Assembly (NCBI GenBank): GCA_041397765.1
Contig: JAWKWA010000008.1
Span: 1-64,000, forward strand
DNA: 64,000 nt
Direction: 5' to 3'
Source: JAWKWA01 sp041397765
GTDB lineage: Bacteria; Pseudomonadota; Alphaproteobacteria; Rhizobiales; Hyphomicrobiaceae
The notes beneath the pieces were generated by a model that was not told the origin of the DNA, searched no databases, and was given only the letters and a program-made list of their open reading frames with translations. The number at the start of each line of letters is the position of its first letter. Within the stretch, counting starts at the first letter, position 1. The position numbers and the translations under genes are program-made. Below, piece by piece: positions 26,067 through 35,184 of this stretch.

Positions 26067-26749
26067 GCGGGGGCAAGCCACCCCGGCGCAAGCCCGCCAC
26101 ATCGGCCGTGGCGGAGACCGGAGCGGCCGGCGGGCCGAAGGCTGCGCCAGCCGGCGCGACGCGGTGCTCCTGGGCGGGCGAGGATCCGCTCTATGTGCGC
26201 TATCACGACGAGGAATGGGGCGTGCCGGTCACCGACGACCGGGCGCTGTTCGAGAAGCTCGTCCTCGAGGGCTTCCAGGCCGGTCTCTCCTGGATCACCA
26301 TCCTGCGCAAGCGCGCGCATTTCCGCGAGGTGTTCGACGGCTTCGATCCGGCCGCCATCGCCCGCTACGACGCAGGCAAAGTCGAGCGGCTGATGGCCGA
26401 CGGGGGCATCGTGCGCAACCGCCTGAAGATCGAGGCGACCATCGACAATGCCCGCGCCTTCCTCGCCCTGAAGGACGACATGCCCCTCGGCCGTCTCGTC
26501 TGGGAGCTGGCGGGCGCGCGCCCGCAGCAGAACCGCTTCGCCTCGATGGCCGAGGTGCCGGCCGAGACGGAGACCAGCCGGCGGATCTCGAAAGCGCTCA
26601 AGGCACGCGGCTTCCGCTTCGTCGGGCCGACCACGGTCTATGCCTTCATGCAGTCGATGGGGCTCGTCAACGACCACCTGACCACTTGTCCCCGCCACGA
26701 CGCCTGCGCGGCCATGGCGACCCGCTTCCGCATGCCGGGGGCGCGATGA
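26063..26749 (+). CDS. tag: DNA-3-methyladenine glycosylase I
   Basis: A 228-residue base-excision repair enzyme of the Tag family (helix-hairpin-helix fold) that removes 3-methyladenine from alkylated DNA. The typical start is CSWAGEDPLYVRYHDEEWGVP (from C35), and the core FEKLVLEGFQAGLSWITILRKR has the catalytic Glu. Zinc ligands Cys/His are present at the N-terminus and in the C-terminal HLTTCPRHDAC. An extra ~34-residue Ala/Pro-rich N-terminal tail precedes the domain. Start and stop overlap both neighbours (ATGA junctions), so it is co-translated with ygfZ and the HD hydrolase. Confidence 0.93.
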   Translation: MSGGKPPRRKPATSAVAETGAAGGPKAAPAGATRCSWAGEDPLYVRYHDEEWGVPVTDDRALFEKLVLEGFQAGLSWITILRKRAHFREVFDGFDPAAIARYDAGKVERLMADGGIVRNRLKIEATIDNARAFLALKDDMPLGRLVWELAGARPQQNRFASMAEVPAETETSRRISKALKARGFRFVGPTTVYAFMQSMGLVNDHLTTCPRHDACAAMATRFRMPGAR

Positions 26750-27381
26750 GGCCGCCCAGCCGCCGCCCGGCGAGGAAGGATCTGCGGCCCCGCGCCTGGC
26801 AGCGCATGCTGTCCGGCCGCCGGCTCGATCTGCTCGATCCCTCGCCGCTCGACATCGAGATCGAGGACATCGCGCACGGCCTTGCCCGTGTCGCGCGCTG
26901 GAACGGCCAGACGCGCGGCGCCAACGCCTTCTCGGTCGCCCAGCATTCGCTGTTCGTCGAGCATCTCGCCGGTCTCGCCGATCCCGGCTGGCCCGACACG
27001 TGGCGGCTCGCGAGCCTCTTGCACGATGCGCCGGAATATGTGATCGGCGACCTCATCAGCCCGTTCAAGGCGGCCATCGGCCTCGACTACAAATCCTTCG
27101 AGCTCCGCCTGCTCTCGGCGATCCATGTCCGTTTCGGCCTGCCGACCGAGCTGCCGGCCGAGATCGCAAAGGCGATCAAGGCCGCCGATCGCATCGCCGC
27201 CTATTTCGAGGCGACGCGGCTCGCGGGCTTTGCGACCGCCGAGGCCGTGGAGTTCTTCGGCGAGCCCGGCCGCATCGGCGAGGCCGTCAAGCCGGATCTC
27301 GACCGGCTGATCGAGCCGGTGACAGGTGCGGAGGCGGAGCGCCGTCTGATGGCAAGGTTCGGCGAGCTCATCACCCGGTGA
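26746..27381 (+). CDS. HD-domain phosphohydrolase (YfbR-like)
   Basis: A 211-residue metal-dependent HD hydrolase. The ligands are visible as H in AQHSLFVEH, the doublet in LLHDAPEYVIGD and the distal Asp in KAADRIAAYFE. The pattern ARWNGQTRG..FSVAQHSL followed by LLHDAPE matches the YfbR/5'-deoxynucleotidase-like HD group, which dephosphorylates deoxynucleoside monophosphates. The substrate here is untested. ATGA overlap with tag upstream; the following phosphatase gene starts 81 bp downstream on the same strand. Confidence 0.85.
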   Translation: MRPPSRRPARKDLRPRAWQRMLSGRRLDLLDPSPLDIEIEDIAHGLARVARWNGQTRGANAFSVAQHSLFVEHLAGLADPGWPDTWRLASLLHDAPEYVIGDLISPFKAAIGLDYKSFELRLLSAIHVRFGLPTELPAEIAKAIKAADRIAAYFEATRLAGFATAEAVEFFGEPGRIGEAVKPDLDRLIEPVTGAEAERRLMARFGELITR

Positions 27382-27462
27382 GCGCATCGTCACCGCGCGG
27401 CCCTTCCATCGCCCCGTCGCAGCGCCTATGTGACATCGACTGTACCCGCGAGGTCGTCCGCC

Positions 27463-27987
27463 ATGCCCCATCCGGCCAGATCCGTCCATGTCTGCTCGCT
27501 CGCCCGCATGCCCTCGCTCGTCGAGGGCCTCAGGGCCAGCCACCTGATGTCGCTGATCCGCGAGCAGGGCGCCGTCGAGCGGCCGCTGTCGATCGCGGAG
27601 GAGAATCATCTCCGCCTCGACATGAACGACATCGACGCGCCGCGCATCGATCTCGTCCATCCCAACGAGCAGCATGTCGCGGCGCTCATCGCATTCGCGC
27701 AGGCCTGGCACCAACAGGCGCCGCTCGTCATCCATTGCTGGGCCGGCATCTCCCGCTCGACGGCGGCCGCTTATGTGACGGCCTGTGCGCTCGCGCCGGA
27801 CCTCGAGGAGACCGCGCTGGCGCGGCGCCTGCGCGCCGCCTCGCCGACCGCGACGCCCAACCGCCTGATCGTCGCCCTCGCCGACGATGCCCTCGGACGG
27901 CGCGGCCGCATGGTCGATGCGGTCGCCGCGATCGGCCGGGGCGAGGAAGCGATGGAGGGCCGGCCCTTCCACCTCGTCCTCGATTGA
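27463..27987 (+). CDS. Tyrosine/dual-specificity phosphatase-like protein
   Basis: A 174-residue protein with the cysteine-phosphatase P-loop H91-C92-W-A-G-I-S-R98-S-T, i.e. H-C-x5-R-S/T, and an upstream LRLDMNDIDAP segment that may supply the general-acid Asp. Proteins of this size and motif in alphaproteobacteria are annotated as protein tyrosine phosphatases, but they may act on phosphoinositides or nucleotides. The ATG at 27463 follows GAGG about 10 nt upstream. It is probably the last gene of the ygfZ operon. Confidence 0.82.
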   Translation: MPHPARSVHVCSLARMPSLVEGLRASHLMSLIREQGAVERPLSIAEENHLRLDMNDIDAPRIDLVHPNEQHVAALIAFAQAWHQQAPLVIHCWAGISRSTAAAYVTACALAPDLEETALARRLRAASPTATPNRLIVALADDALGRRGRMVDAVAAIGRGEEAMEGRPFHLVLD

Positions 27988-28157
27988 CCATGTGAGAGCC
28001 TGGTCGGCCAGGATGCGAGCGCGTCCGCGAGCATCGAGGGCGTGCGCTGCGACGGCGGCCAGGTGTTTTTCTCCGCGCCCGGACGGCTGGCCCGCTCCCG
28101 TCAACATTTCGGTAACCCCGAATCGTCAATCCTCTCCTCAACGGATTGAGGAGTGAC

Positions 28158-28418
28158 ATGCGCGACCAGATCATCGAAGCGGCGGACAATCTCGACAGAC
28201 AGCTCGTCCGCCTTGCCCTCGACCTTGCCGGCGACATCGAAGGAGCTCGCCAGCTCCTGAAGTCGGTCGCATCGCCCGAGCGCGGCGATCTTGCCGAGAC
28301 CTATCTCAGCGAGGCCGGCGCCATCCTGCGCGCCCGCCGCCACCTCAATGCCGCGCTGGCTGCCGATGAGCCCGAGGGCACATCGGTGGACGGAGGTTCC
28401 GTTTCCCTCACCGCCTGA
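28158..28418 (+). CDS. Small hypothetical protein
   Basis: An 86-residue, helix-rich acidic protein (MRDQIIEAADNLDRQLVRLALDLAGDIEGARQ...) with no signal, membrane helix or motif I know. A GAGGAG seven bases before the ATG supports translation. The preceding 170 bp are non-coding. It stands between the phosphatase gene and the convergent ICL/PEP-mutase-like gene. Function unknown. Confidence 0.55.
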   Translation: MRDQIIEAADNLDRQLVRLALDLAGDIEGARQLLKSVASPERGDLAETYLSEAGAILRARRHLNAALAADEPEGTSVDGGSVSLTA

Positions 28419-28514
28419 CCACCGGCCGGTCATTCCCGCCGCCGTCGGCACGTCGTGAAAGTCAGGGCCAGAGAGGCGCCAGGGCGGGAGGCGCGGCAAC
28501 CGGCCGATGGTCAA

Positions 28515-29339
28515 TCAGTCCTGCCCGTCTCTCCGGAAGTGGCACTCGATCTCGGCGAAATCCGCGGCCGTCGAGGCAAATCCGAAGGTGCCGGCGCCCG
28601 CCATCTCCCGGGCTCCCCGGATGAGGGAGCCGTAGGCGCATCGCGCGAGCGCGGAGCCGACGCTGATCCGCTTGACGCCGGCGTCGGCCAGCTCCGACAC
28701 CGTGAATGTCGGTCCCGGCATGCCCATGACGACATTGACCGGCTTATGCAGCGCGCCGCAGACCGTCCGAATGGATGCGAGGTCGCGTAGGCCAGGCGCA
28801 TAGAGCACGTCGGCGCCAGCGGACTCGAAGGCGCACAGCCGGGCGATGACGTCGTCGAGGTCGGGCATGGCCCACAACAGCCTCTCGCAGCGAGCGGTCA
28901 CGACGAAATCCCGCGGCAGTGCGCGAGCGGCTTCCACTGCGGCCGCGATGCGCTCGACGGCGAGCTCGAGATCGTAGATCGGATGGTCGCGGCGGCCGGT
29001 GTGATCCTCGATCGAACAGCCGGCGAGGCCGGTCTCCGCTGCCGCTCGAATTGTGTCCGCCACGCTCTCTGGGCTGTCGCCAAACCCCTTCTCCAGATCC
29101 GCCGATACAGGCAGAGGCGTCGCCGCCACGATGTCCCGGCAATGCCGCAGGGTCTCGCTGCGCGGCACCCGGCCCTCGGCAAGACCGAGAGAGAATGCAA
29201 GGCCGGCACTCGTCGTCGCCAGGGCCTCGAAGCCATGGGCGGCCAGGAGCCGGGCCGAGCCGACATCCCAGGGATTGGGGATGATGAAGGCACCGGGCCG
29301 CTCGTGCAGGGCGCGAAAGACTTCGCCTGGCGCTGTCAT
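28515..29339 (-). CDS. Isocitrate lyase / PEP mutase superfamily enzyme
   Basis: A 274-residue TIM-barrel enzyme of the PEP mutase/ICL superfamily. Landmarks are FIIPNPWDVGSARLLAAHGFEALATTSAG at the N-terminus, the PVSADLEKGFGDSPE loop with the Mg2+-binding acidic residue, and SIEDHTG. The general K-K-C-G-H motif of true isocitrate lyase is missing, and the gating loop is short. Members include oxaloacetate hydrolases, 2-methylisocitrate lyases and phosphonate enzymes; this branch has no confirmed substrate. The ATG at 29339 gives the family start MTAPGEVFRALHE. It is divergent from nadQ, with a 431-bp gap. Confidence 0.85.
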   Translation of the reverse strand: MTAPGEVFRALHERPGAFIIPNPWDVGSARLLAAHGFEALATTSAGLAFSLGLAEGRVPRSETLRHCRDIVAATPLPVSADLEKGFGDSPESVADTIRAAAETGLAGCSIEDHTGRRDHPIYDLELAVERIAAAVEAARALPRDFVVTARCERLLWAMPDLDDVIARLCAFESAGADVLYAPGLRDLASIRTVCGALHKPVNVVMGMPGPTFTVSELADAGVKRISVGSALARCAYGSLIRGAREMAGAGTFGFASTAADFAEIECHFRRDGQD

Positions 29340-29770
29340 GCCGGTTCTCCAGATTGGATTGGCCGAAGGATCTGTGGCAGCGAACACTTAGCAATCGTCT
29401 GCTGACAGCGTGTCGTCAGGAGCTTGTGTCCCATCGCCTGCCCCCGCCGCGCGCCGGTCCGACAAAATCACGGCTTTGCCCAAATCCCGACGCGAGTACC
29501 GGTCATGATCGTGGCATGGGCTCGTCCTGTCCCCAAAGGGAGAGGCGGAAGGAACGACGGAAGCGAGGCCGCGTTCAATCTCCGATGAGGCCGCGTATCC
29601 CTTGGATTTCCATGCTCGGCACCGCCAAGGCACCAAAGACCGGCGGGCCGCAAGGGAGCACTTGAGCGACCTGTGAAGAGGTCGAAGTCGCGTTGCATCA
29701 GAGTGGTCGCAGATCGTCCAAGGGTCGTCCCCGAGGGCGTGCGGGATCCGTGCACACGAGGGGATGGATC
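29340..29770. other. Divergent intergenic region
   Basis: About 430 bp between the ICL/PEP-mutase-like gene and nadQ. It should carry both promoters. I see no gene, repeat or clear promoter boxes. Confidence 0.5.
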
Positions 29771-30811
29771 ATGAATGTCATGCATAAGGCGCTTCACGAA
29801 ACGCATCACTCGCCCGTTCCTCAGGCCGGCGCCATGGTCGAGATCGGCCTCAACGCCGCCATCGTCTCGGTGAAGGGCGACGTCCCGCAGTTCCTGACCA
29901 TCCGCGACGGCGAGACGGTCCGCGAGCGCCAGGAAGGCCTGCCCTACGGCACATTCGCGCCGCAGGAGCACCAGACGCTCGAGCTCTGCCTGCGGCGCGT
30001 CGTTCTGGAGCAGACCGGGCTCGATGTCGGCTATGTCGAGCAGCTCTACACCTTCGCCGATCGCGGCCGGCATGCCCGCCGTGGCGATTCCGCGCCGCAT
30101 GTGATGTCGATCGGCTATGTCGCGCTCACCGAGGCCGGCGAGCCCGGCGGCTTGAAGGGCGGCACCTGGCGGGGCGTCTACGACTGCTTCCCCTGGGAGG
30201 ACTGGCGCGTGGGCAAGCCCGATCTGCTCACCCGCGAGATCGAGCCGCGGCTCCTCGAATGGGCTGCCCGCCCGTCGACGGCGGCGACCACCTCCCGACC
30301 GATCGCGCCTTCCGACCGGCTGAAAATGTGCTTCGGCATCGGCGAGGAGAAGCCGGTCTGGGACGAGGAGAAGGTGCTCGACCGCTACGAGCTTCTCTAC
30401 GAGGCCGGCCTCGTCAAGGAGGCCGAGAGGGACGGTCGGGATGCGGCCCTCGCCTGGTCGGACCTGCCCCAGCTCGGCCTGCCGCTGATGGCGGATCATC
30501 GCCGCATTCTCGCGACCGCGATCACCCGGCTGCGCGGCAAGATCAAGTACCGTCCGGTGGTGTTCGAGCTGATGAGCGAGGCGTTCACGCTGTTCGAGCT
30601 GCAGCGCACCGTCGAGGCCATTCTCGGCAGCCACCTGCACAAGCAGAACTTCCGCCGCCTCGTCGAGAGCGGCGGCCTCGTCGAGGCGACGGGCGCCCAG
30701 CGCAATCACACGGGCGGGCGGCCGGCGAAACTCTACCGCTTCCGCCGCGAGGTTCTGATCGAGCGGCCGTCTCCCGGCGTCAGGGTGAAGCCTGGCCGGT
30801 CGCTCGGCTGA
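29771..30811 (+). CDS. nadQ: NadQ-type NAD biosynthesis regulator (Nudix-like plus winged helix)
   Basis: A 346-residue regulator with an N-terminal Nudix-like domain (VEIGLNAAIVSVKGDVPQFLTIRDG, LPYGTFAPQEHQTLELCLRRVVLEQTGL) that lacks a catalytic Nudix box. A C-terminal winged helix follows (ALFELMSEAFTLFELQRTVEAILGSHLHKQNFRRLVE...GRPAKLYRFRRE). This matches the alphaproteobacterial NAD regulator NadQ (COG4111), thought to sense ATP/NAD-related ligands and repress nadABC. Those target genes are not in the window. The ATG at 29771 is chosen; a second ATG lies four codons inside. A terminator hairpin follows the stop. Confidence 0.8.
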   Translation: MNVMHKALHETHHSPVPQAGAMVEIGLNAAIVSVKGDVPQFLTIRDGETVRERQEGLPYGTFAPQEHQTLELCLRRVVLEQTGLDVGYVEQLYTFADRGRHARRGDSAPHVMSIGYVALTEAGEPGGLKGGTWRGVYDCFPWEDWRVGKPDLLTREIEPRLLEWAARPSTAATTSRPIAPSDRLKMCFGIGEEKPVWDEEKVLDRYELLYEAGLVKEAERDGRDAALAWSDLPQLGLPLMADHRRILATAITRLRGKIKYRPVVFELMSEAFTLFELQRTVEAILGSHLHKQNFRRLVESGGLVEATGAQRNHTGGRPAKLYRFRREVLIERPSPGVRVKPGRSLG

Positions 30812-30834
30812 GCGTCTCGCCCGATGCCGCGGTG

Positions 30835-30860
30835 CGGGGCACGGCACGCCGTGCCCCGTT
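30835..30860 (+). terminator. Terminator-like hairpin after nadQ
   Basis: A perfect 10-bp stem (CGGGGCACGG / CCGTGCCCCG, outer ends 30835 and 30858) with a CACG loop is followed by TTTCGATT. It lies 23 bp past the nadQ stop, in front of the convergent small exported protein gene. The U-tract is short, so its efficiency is uncertain. Confidence 0.6.
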
Positions 30861-30893
30861 TCGATTCCATGGTCCAACTTCCGGCAATGCCCG

Positions 30894-31163
30894 TCAGGGC
30901 AGGAGATCGATGACCTTGGCGAGCTCCTCGCCGGTCCGGGCCGCCTCATCGAGATTGCCGGCCTCGCAGCTCTCGTTCATGGCGGTCATCAACTCGCCGA
31001 TCTTCACCACGGCCTCGTCGCCGGGATTCTTGTTCTCGGCCGCCTCCGCCAGCTTGTCGACCAGCGAGTAGCATTCCTCGGTGCTCTTGGGCATGTCGAT
31101 GGCGTGCGCCGTTCCGGCCAGACCGGCGATCAGCGCGACACAGAGCAGTCCCCGTCTCATCAT
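30894..31163 (-). CDS. Small secreted hypothetical protein with two cysteines
   Basis: An 89-residue precursor with a clear signal peptide (MMRRGLLCVALIAGLAGTAHA, cleavage expected near A21). The mature protein is an acidic helix-rich 68-mer (STEECYSLVDKLAEAAENKN...NESCEAGNLDEAARTGEELAKVI) holding two Cys that could form one disulfide in the periplasm. GGAGG seven bases upstream fixes the start at the first of two ATGs. I do not recognise the family; it may be a small periplasmic chaperone-like or binding protein. Confidence 0.75.
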   Translation of the reverse strand: MMRRGLLCVALIAGLAGTAHAIDMPKSTEECYSLVDKLAEAAENKNPGDEAVVKIGELMTAMNESCEAGNLDEAARTGEELAKVIDLLP

Positions 31164-31502
31164 CTCGATGCCTCCGCGAGTTCCAGACCATGGCCGGCCG
31201 GTGGTTCCTGGGCGAGACAGTTATCCGCCGCCCTCGCCCGATGGCAAGCGCGACGGCACCACTGGCACGGCCTCGTATTGCACGGGATATGGCCCCATCC
31301 GCCCTGAACCGCGTCTGAACGCCTGGTCGTGCCCCCTGCCGGACCGCTCTCCCGGCCGCAAGGCAAGCCGCGCACGGATGCCTCGGCTGGCGCGCAGCCG
31401 AGAGGGCTTCAGCGGGCGATCATGCCCGGCTACTCTCGCCGCCTCGCCCACTTGCAGCCGCCGCCCGCCAGGGTGGCGCGCCCACCTTATCGGGAGCTGC
31501 CG
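31164..31502. other. Divergent intergenic region
   Basis: About 340 bp between a small secreted protein gene and the M20 deacylase gene. Open frames run through it, but with poor composition and no recognisable domain. It presumably holds both promoters. Confidence 0.45.
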
Positions 31503-32792
31503 ATGACCATCGACGACGCCACCCGCACGGCCATCCTCCAGGCGGTCGATGCCGGCTTCGAGCGCCAGGTCGCCTTCACGGCCGATCTCGTGCGCTGCCC
31601 CTCGACGCGTGGCGCCGAGCATACGGTCCAGGACCTGATGGCGCGCGCGATGCGCGCACGCGGCCTTGCAACCGACCTTTTCCAGATGGACGACGAGGCC
31701 ATCCTCGCCCATCCGGGCGGCTCGCGCATCTCGGCGAGCCACTCGCGCGCGCCGATCGTCGTCGGCATCCACCGGCCGCGCCAGGAGGCTGGCCGCTCGC
31801 TCATTCTGCAGGGCCATGTCGACGTGGTGCCGGCCGGCCCGGCCGAGATGTGGTCGACGCCGCCCTTCGAGCCGGTCGTCAAGGACGGCTGGATGCACGG
31901 ACGCGGCGCCGGTGACATGAAATGGGGCTGTGCCGCCAATCTCTTCGCGCTCGATGCGCTCGCCGCCGCCGGGTTGCAGCCGGCCTCGACCGTCTATGTC
32001 CAGTCGGTGGTGGAGGAGGAATCGACCGGCAACGGCGCGCTGATGACTCATCTGCGCGGCTATCGTGCCGACGCGGCGCTGATCCCCGAGCCCGGCGGCG
32101 AGACGCTGACGCGCGCCAATGTCGGCGTGCTGTGGTTCGAGATCGAGGTGAAGGGCCACCCGGTCCACGTCGCCTATATGGGGGCCGGCGCCAACGCCAT
32201 CGACGCCGCCTACCGGGTGATCGGCGCCTTGCGCGGGCTCGAGGCCGACTGGAACGCCCGCCATGGCGGGCGGGGCCTCTTTGCGGGAATCGAGCATCCG
32301 TTCAATCTCAATATCGGCCGCATCGAGGGGGGCGACTGGGCCTCGTCCGTCCCGGCCTGGACGCGCGTCCAGTGCCGGATCGCCTTTCCGCCGGGCACCC
32401 GTGCCGCCGACGCCGCCGCCGAGATCGAGACCGCCGTCGCCCGCTTCGCCCGCACCGATCCATTCCTTGCCAATCAACCGCCGGTGATCACCTTCAACGG
32501 CTTCTTCGCCGAGGGCTACGAGCTGAAGCCGGGCTCCGAGGCCGAGACCGTGCTCGCCAAGGCGCACGAGAGCATCTTCGCCCGCCCGCTCGAGGCGCGC
32601 ATCGGCACCGCCTATCTCGATGGCCGCGTCTACGCCCTCTACGACGGGGTGCCGACCCTGACCTACGGCGCCATCGCCGAGGGCTATCATTCCTATGACG
32701 AGCGGGTCGATCTGGAGAGCGTCCGTCGCACCACCAAGGTCATGGCGCTCTTCATCGCCGAGTGGTGCGGCGTGGAGGGGCGGCATGCGTGA
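31503..32792 (+). CDS. M20 family ArgE/DapE-like deacylase
   Basis: A 429-residue di-zinc amidohydrolase of peptidase family M20. The first ligand motif is LILQGHVDVVP, the bridging Asp lies in GRGAGDMKWG, and the Glu-Glu pair is in VVEEESTGNG. The dimerisation lid follows (GHPVHVAYMGAGANAIDAAYRVI), and the C-terminal His is in AEGYHSYDERV. Such enzymes remove acyl groups from amino acids (ArgE, DapE, carboxypeptidase G2-like). The remote position from dapD and argB argues for a catabolic deacylase. GGGAG precedes the ATG. The next gene, an amidase, starts 77 bp downstream on the same strand. Confidence 0.88.
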   Translation: MTIDDATRTAILQAVDAGFERQVAFTADLVRCPSTRGAEHTVQDLMARAMRARGLATDLFQMDDEAILAHPGGSRISASHSRAPIVVGIHRPRQEAGRSLILQGHVDVVPAGPAEMWSTPPFEPVVKDGWMHGRGAGDMKWGCAANLFALDALAAAGLQPASTVYVQSVVEEESTGNGALMTHLRGYRADAALIPEPGGETLTRANVGVLWFEIEVKGHPVHVAYMGAGANAIDAAYRVIGALRGLEADWNARHGGRGLFAGIEHPFNLNIGRIEGGDWASSVPAWTRVQCRIAFPPGTRAADAAAEIETAVARFARTDPFLANQPPVITFNGFFAEGYELKPGSEAETVLAKAHESIFARPLEARIGTAYLDGRVYALYDGVPTLTYGAIAEGYHSYDERVDLESVRRTTKVMALFIAEWCGVEGRHA

Positions 32793-32869
32793 CGGGCGCT
32801 TCACCACCGAGCCGTCGAGGGCTTAGGGTCTGTGACGTACGAGGCTCATCGGACAGGGGAGGCGAGAGC

Positions 32870-34309
32870 ATGGCCGGCTTCAAGGAATATGAGCGCTATG
32901 ACGGTCTGGGGCTCGCCGAGCTCGTCCGCAACAAGGAGGTGACGCCGGGCGAGCTGCTCGACGAGGCACTCGCTCGTGTCGAAGCCCTGAACGGCAAGCT
33001 GAACGCCGTGGTCCAGATGAAGGCGGACGTGGCGCGCAAGGCCATCAAGGCCGGCCTGCCCGAGGGCCCCTTCGCCGGCGTCCCCTTCCTTCTCAAGGAT
33101 CTGGGCTGCGAGGCCGTCGACTTTCCCACCAATTCCGGCTCCCGCGTCTACAAGGACTACCGCTGGACCTTCGACAGCGAGATCTTCCTGCGCCTGAAGC
33201 GCACCGGCCTCGTCACTTTCGGCCGCACGACGAGTCCGGAGTTCGGCATCGGCCCCACCACGGAGGCCGCGGTCTACGGCGCCCCGACCCGCAATCCCTG
33301 GAGCCTCGACCATACCTCGGGTGGCTCGTCGGGCGGCTCGGGGTCGGCCGTCGCTGCCGGCATCGTGCCGGTGGCGCACGGCTCGGACGGCGGCGGCTCG
33401 GTGCGCATCCCCGCCTCCTCCTGCGGCCTCGTCGGCCTGAAGCCGACCCGCGCCCGCCTGCCCGACGGGCCCGCCTCGGGCGAGGGCTGGGGCGGCATGG
33501 CGATCGACGGCTTCCTGACGCGCTCGGTGCGCGACACCGCCGCCCTGCTCGATGCGACGCACGGCCCCGATCTCGGCGCGCCCTATTGGGCCCCGGCCGT
33601 CGCCTGGCCGTTCCTCGAGGAGATCAAGACGCCGCCCGAGCGCCTGAAGATCGCCTATTCGACCAAATCGACTACGGGCGAGCCGCTGCACAAGGAGTGC
33701 GTCAAGGCGGTCGAGAAGACGGCGAAGCTGCTCGCCGGCCTCGGCCACGAGCTGATCGAAGCCGAGCCCGCCATCGACATCCGCGCGCTGATGCTGCATT
33801 GGGCGAATGTGGTGGCGAGCGGCACGGCACTCACCGTCGAGATGCGGGCGGCAGGCCTGAAGCGGCCGATCCGCGACGACGAGCTCGAGGGTGTCACCTG
33901 GGGCGCCGTCGAGCATGCGAAGTCGGTGCCGGGCACCGCCTATCTGGCCGCGATCAACCACGTCCACGCGGTCGGCCGGCAGATGGCCCGGTTCCTCGTC
34001 GACTACGACATCTGGCTGACGCCGACGCTCGCCGAGCCGCCGGCCCGCATCGGCCGGTTCAAGCCCGACAATCGCGACTTCCTCGACTACCGGCTCGGGC
34101 CGAACGGCATCCTGCCCTATTCGCCCTTCACCGCGCTCTTCAACGCGACGGGCCAGCCGGCGATCTCGCTTCCCCTGCACTGGACGGCGAAGGGCCTGCC
34201 GGTCGGCGTGCATTTCGCCGGCCGCTTCGTCGAGGATGCGCTCGTCCTGAAGCTCGCCGCCGAGATCGAGCGGGCCGCGCCCTGGTTAGACAAGCGGCCA
34301 GCACTCTGA
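32870..34309 (+). CDS. Amidase-signature family amidase
   Basis: A 479-residue amidase with the complete Ser-cisSer-Lys triad: K76 (LLKDLG), cis-S153 in GGSSGGS and nucleophile S177 in GSDGGGSVRIP. The 24-residue gap between the two serines equals that of fatty-acid amide hydrolase. It hydrolyses an amide bond in the cytoplasm. It is not GatA, since no gatB or gatC is present and the C-terminus differs. GGGGAGG upstream supports the ATG at 32870. Its place between an M20 deacylase and a sulfotransferase-like gene suggests a scavenging operon for an acylated or amidated compound. Confidence 0.9.
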   Translation: MAGFKEYERYDGLGLAELVRNKEVTPGELLDEALARVEALNGKLNAVVQMKADVARKAIKAGLPEGPFAGVPFLLKDLGCEAVDFPTNSGSRVYKDYRWTFDSEIFLRLKRTGLVTFGRTTSPEFGIGPTTEAAVYGAPTRNPWSLDHTSGGSSGGSGSAVAAGIVPVAHGSDGGGSVRIPASSCGLVGLKPTRARLPDGPASGEGWGGMAIDGFLTRSVRDTAALLDATHGPDLGAPYWAPAVAWPFLEEIKTPPERLKIAYSTKSTTGEPLHKECVKAVEKTAKLLAGLGHELIEAEPAIDIRALMLHWANVVASGTALTVEMRAAGLKRPIRDDELEGVTWGAVEHAKSVPGTAYLAAINHVHAVGRQMARFLVDYDIWLTPTLAEPPARIGRFKPDNRDFLDYRLGPNGILPYSPFTALFNATGQPAISLPLHWTAKGLPVGVHFAGRFVEDALVLKLAAEIERAAPWLDKRPAL

Positions 34310-34370
34310 CGGGGAGGCATGGCGGCAGATCGTCTGCCGCCCGTCACCATGCAACGAGACCTGTGACGAG

Positions 34371-35141
34371 ATGAGCCATCCGATCTTCGCGCTCTGGAGC
34401 CATCCCCGCTCCATGTCGACGGCGACCGAGCGCATCATGCGCGAGCGCGGCGACCTCGCCTGCGAGCACGAGCCGTTCATGTACGACTATTACGTGCATC
34501 GGCAGGTCAAGCGCATGCCGCATTTCGATGTCGAACCCGGCCGGCCCTTGAGCTTTGCCGACATCGTCGCCCATCTGATCGACGAGGCAGAGAGCGGGCC
34601 GGTCTTCTTCAAGGACATGGCCTATTATGTCGTGCCGCAGATTTTCGCGCGGCCCGATCTGGCGCGGCGCTTCACCGGCATCTTCCTGATCCGCGATCCC
34701 CGCCGCTCGATCGTCTCCTATGCCAAGCTCGACCCGGAGTTCTCGTCCGAGGAGGTCGGCCTCGAGGCCGAATGGCGGCTCGCCGACTGGGTCATGGCCG
34801 AGACCGGGACGCGGCCCCTCGTCGTCGAGGCCGAGGCGATCGCCGCCGATCCGAAGGCGACCATCGGGCGGCTGTGGCAAAGGCTCGGCCTCGCCTATGA
34901 GGAAAAGGCCTTCGACTGGCAGCCCGCCAATGTCCCGAAGGATTGGCAGCAGGTCGCGGCCTGGCATGGCGACGCCTCGTCGAGCACCGGCATTCGCCGC
35001 TCGGCTGGGGAAGGGGACCCGGAGGCCGCCTTCAGCGAGGCCGCCGCGGCCCGGCCGGAGCTCCGGCAGTTTCTCGCGCATCACCAGCCGTTCTACGAGC
35101 GGCTGCGCGCCTTCAGCATCACTGGCGGCGACAGGGCCTGA
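34371..35141 (+). CDS. Sulfotransferase-like P-loop protein
   Basis: A 256-residue protein with a sulfotransferase fold. The 5'-phosphosulfate loop is LWSHPRSMSTATERIM (residues 8-23), and the 3'-phosphate-binding element is IFLIRDPRRSIVSYAKL. It would move a sulfuryl group from PAPS to an alcohol or amine, though in bacteria this subgroup is untested and could use another nucleotide donor. The start at 34371 lies 61 bp after the amidase stop, so it is likely the third gene of that operon. It is the last gene before the IS110 element; the element does not interrupt it. Confidence 0.8.
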   Translation: MSHPIFALWSHPRSMSTATERIMRERGDLACEHEPFMYDYYVHRQVKRMPHFDVEPGRPLSFADIVAHLIDEAESGPVFFKDMAYYVVPQIFARPDLARRFTGIFLIRDPRRSIVSYAKLDPEFSSEEVGLEAEWRLADWVMAETGTRPLVVEAEAIAADPKATIGRLWQRLGLAYEEKAFDWQPANVPKDWQQVAAWHGDASSSTGIRRSAGEGDPEAAFSEAAAARPELRQFLAHHQPFYERLRAFSITGGDRA

Positions 35142-35184
35142 CAGCTTCGCCCCGACACCCCGTATCCCGGAAGCCGCAGGCGCG

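Noticed and set aside
28430..28445. GTCATTCCCGC here and near 56570 as copies of a dispersed repeat
   Set aside because: The shared core is only 11 bp with different flanks; too short to call a repeat family.
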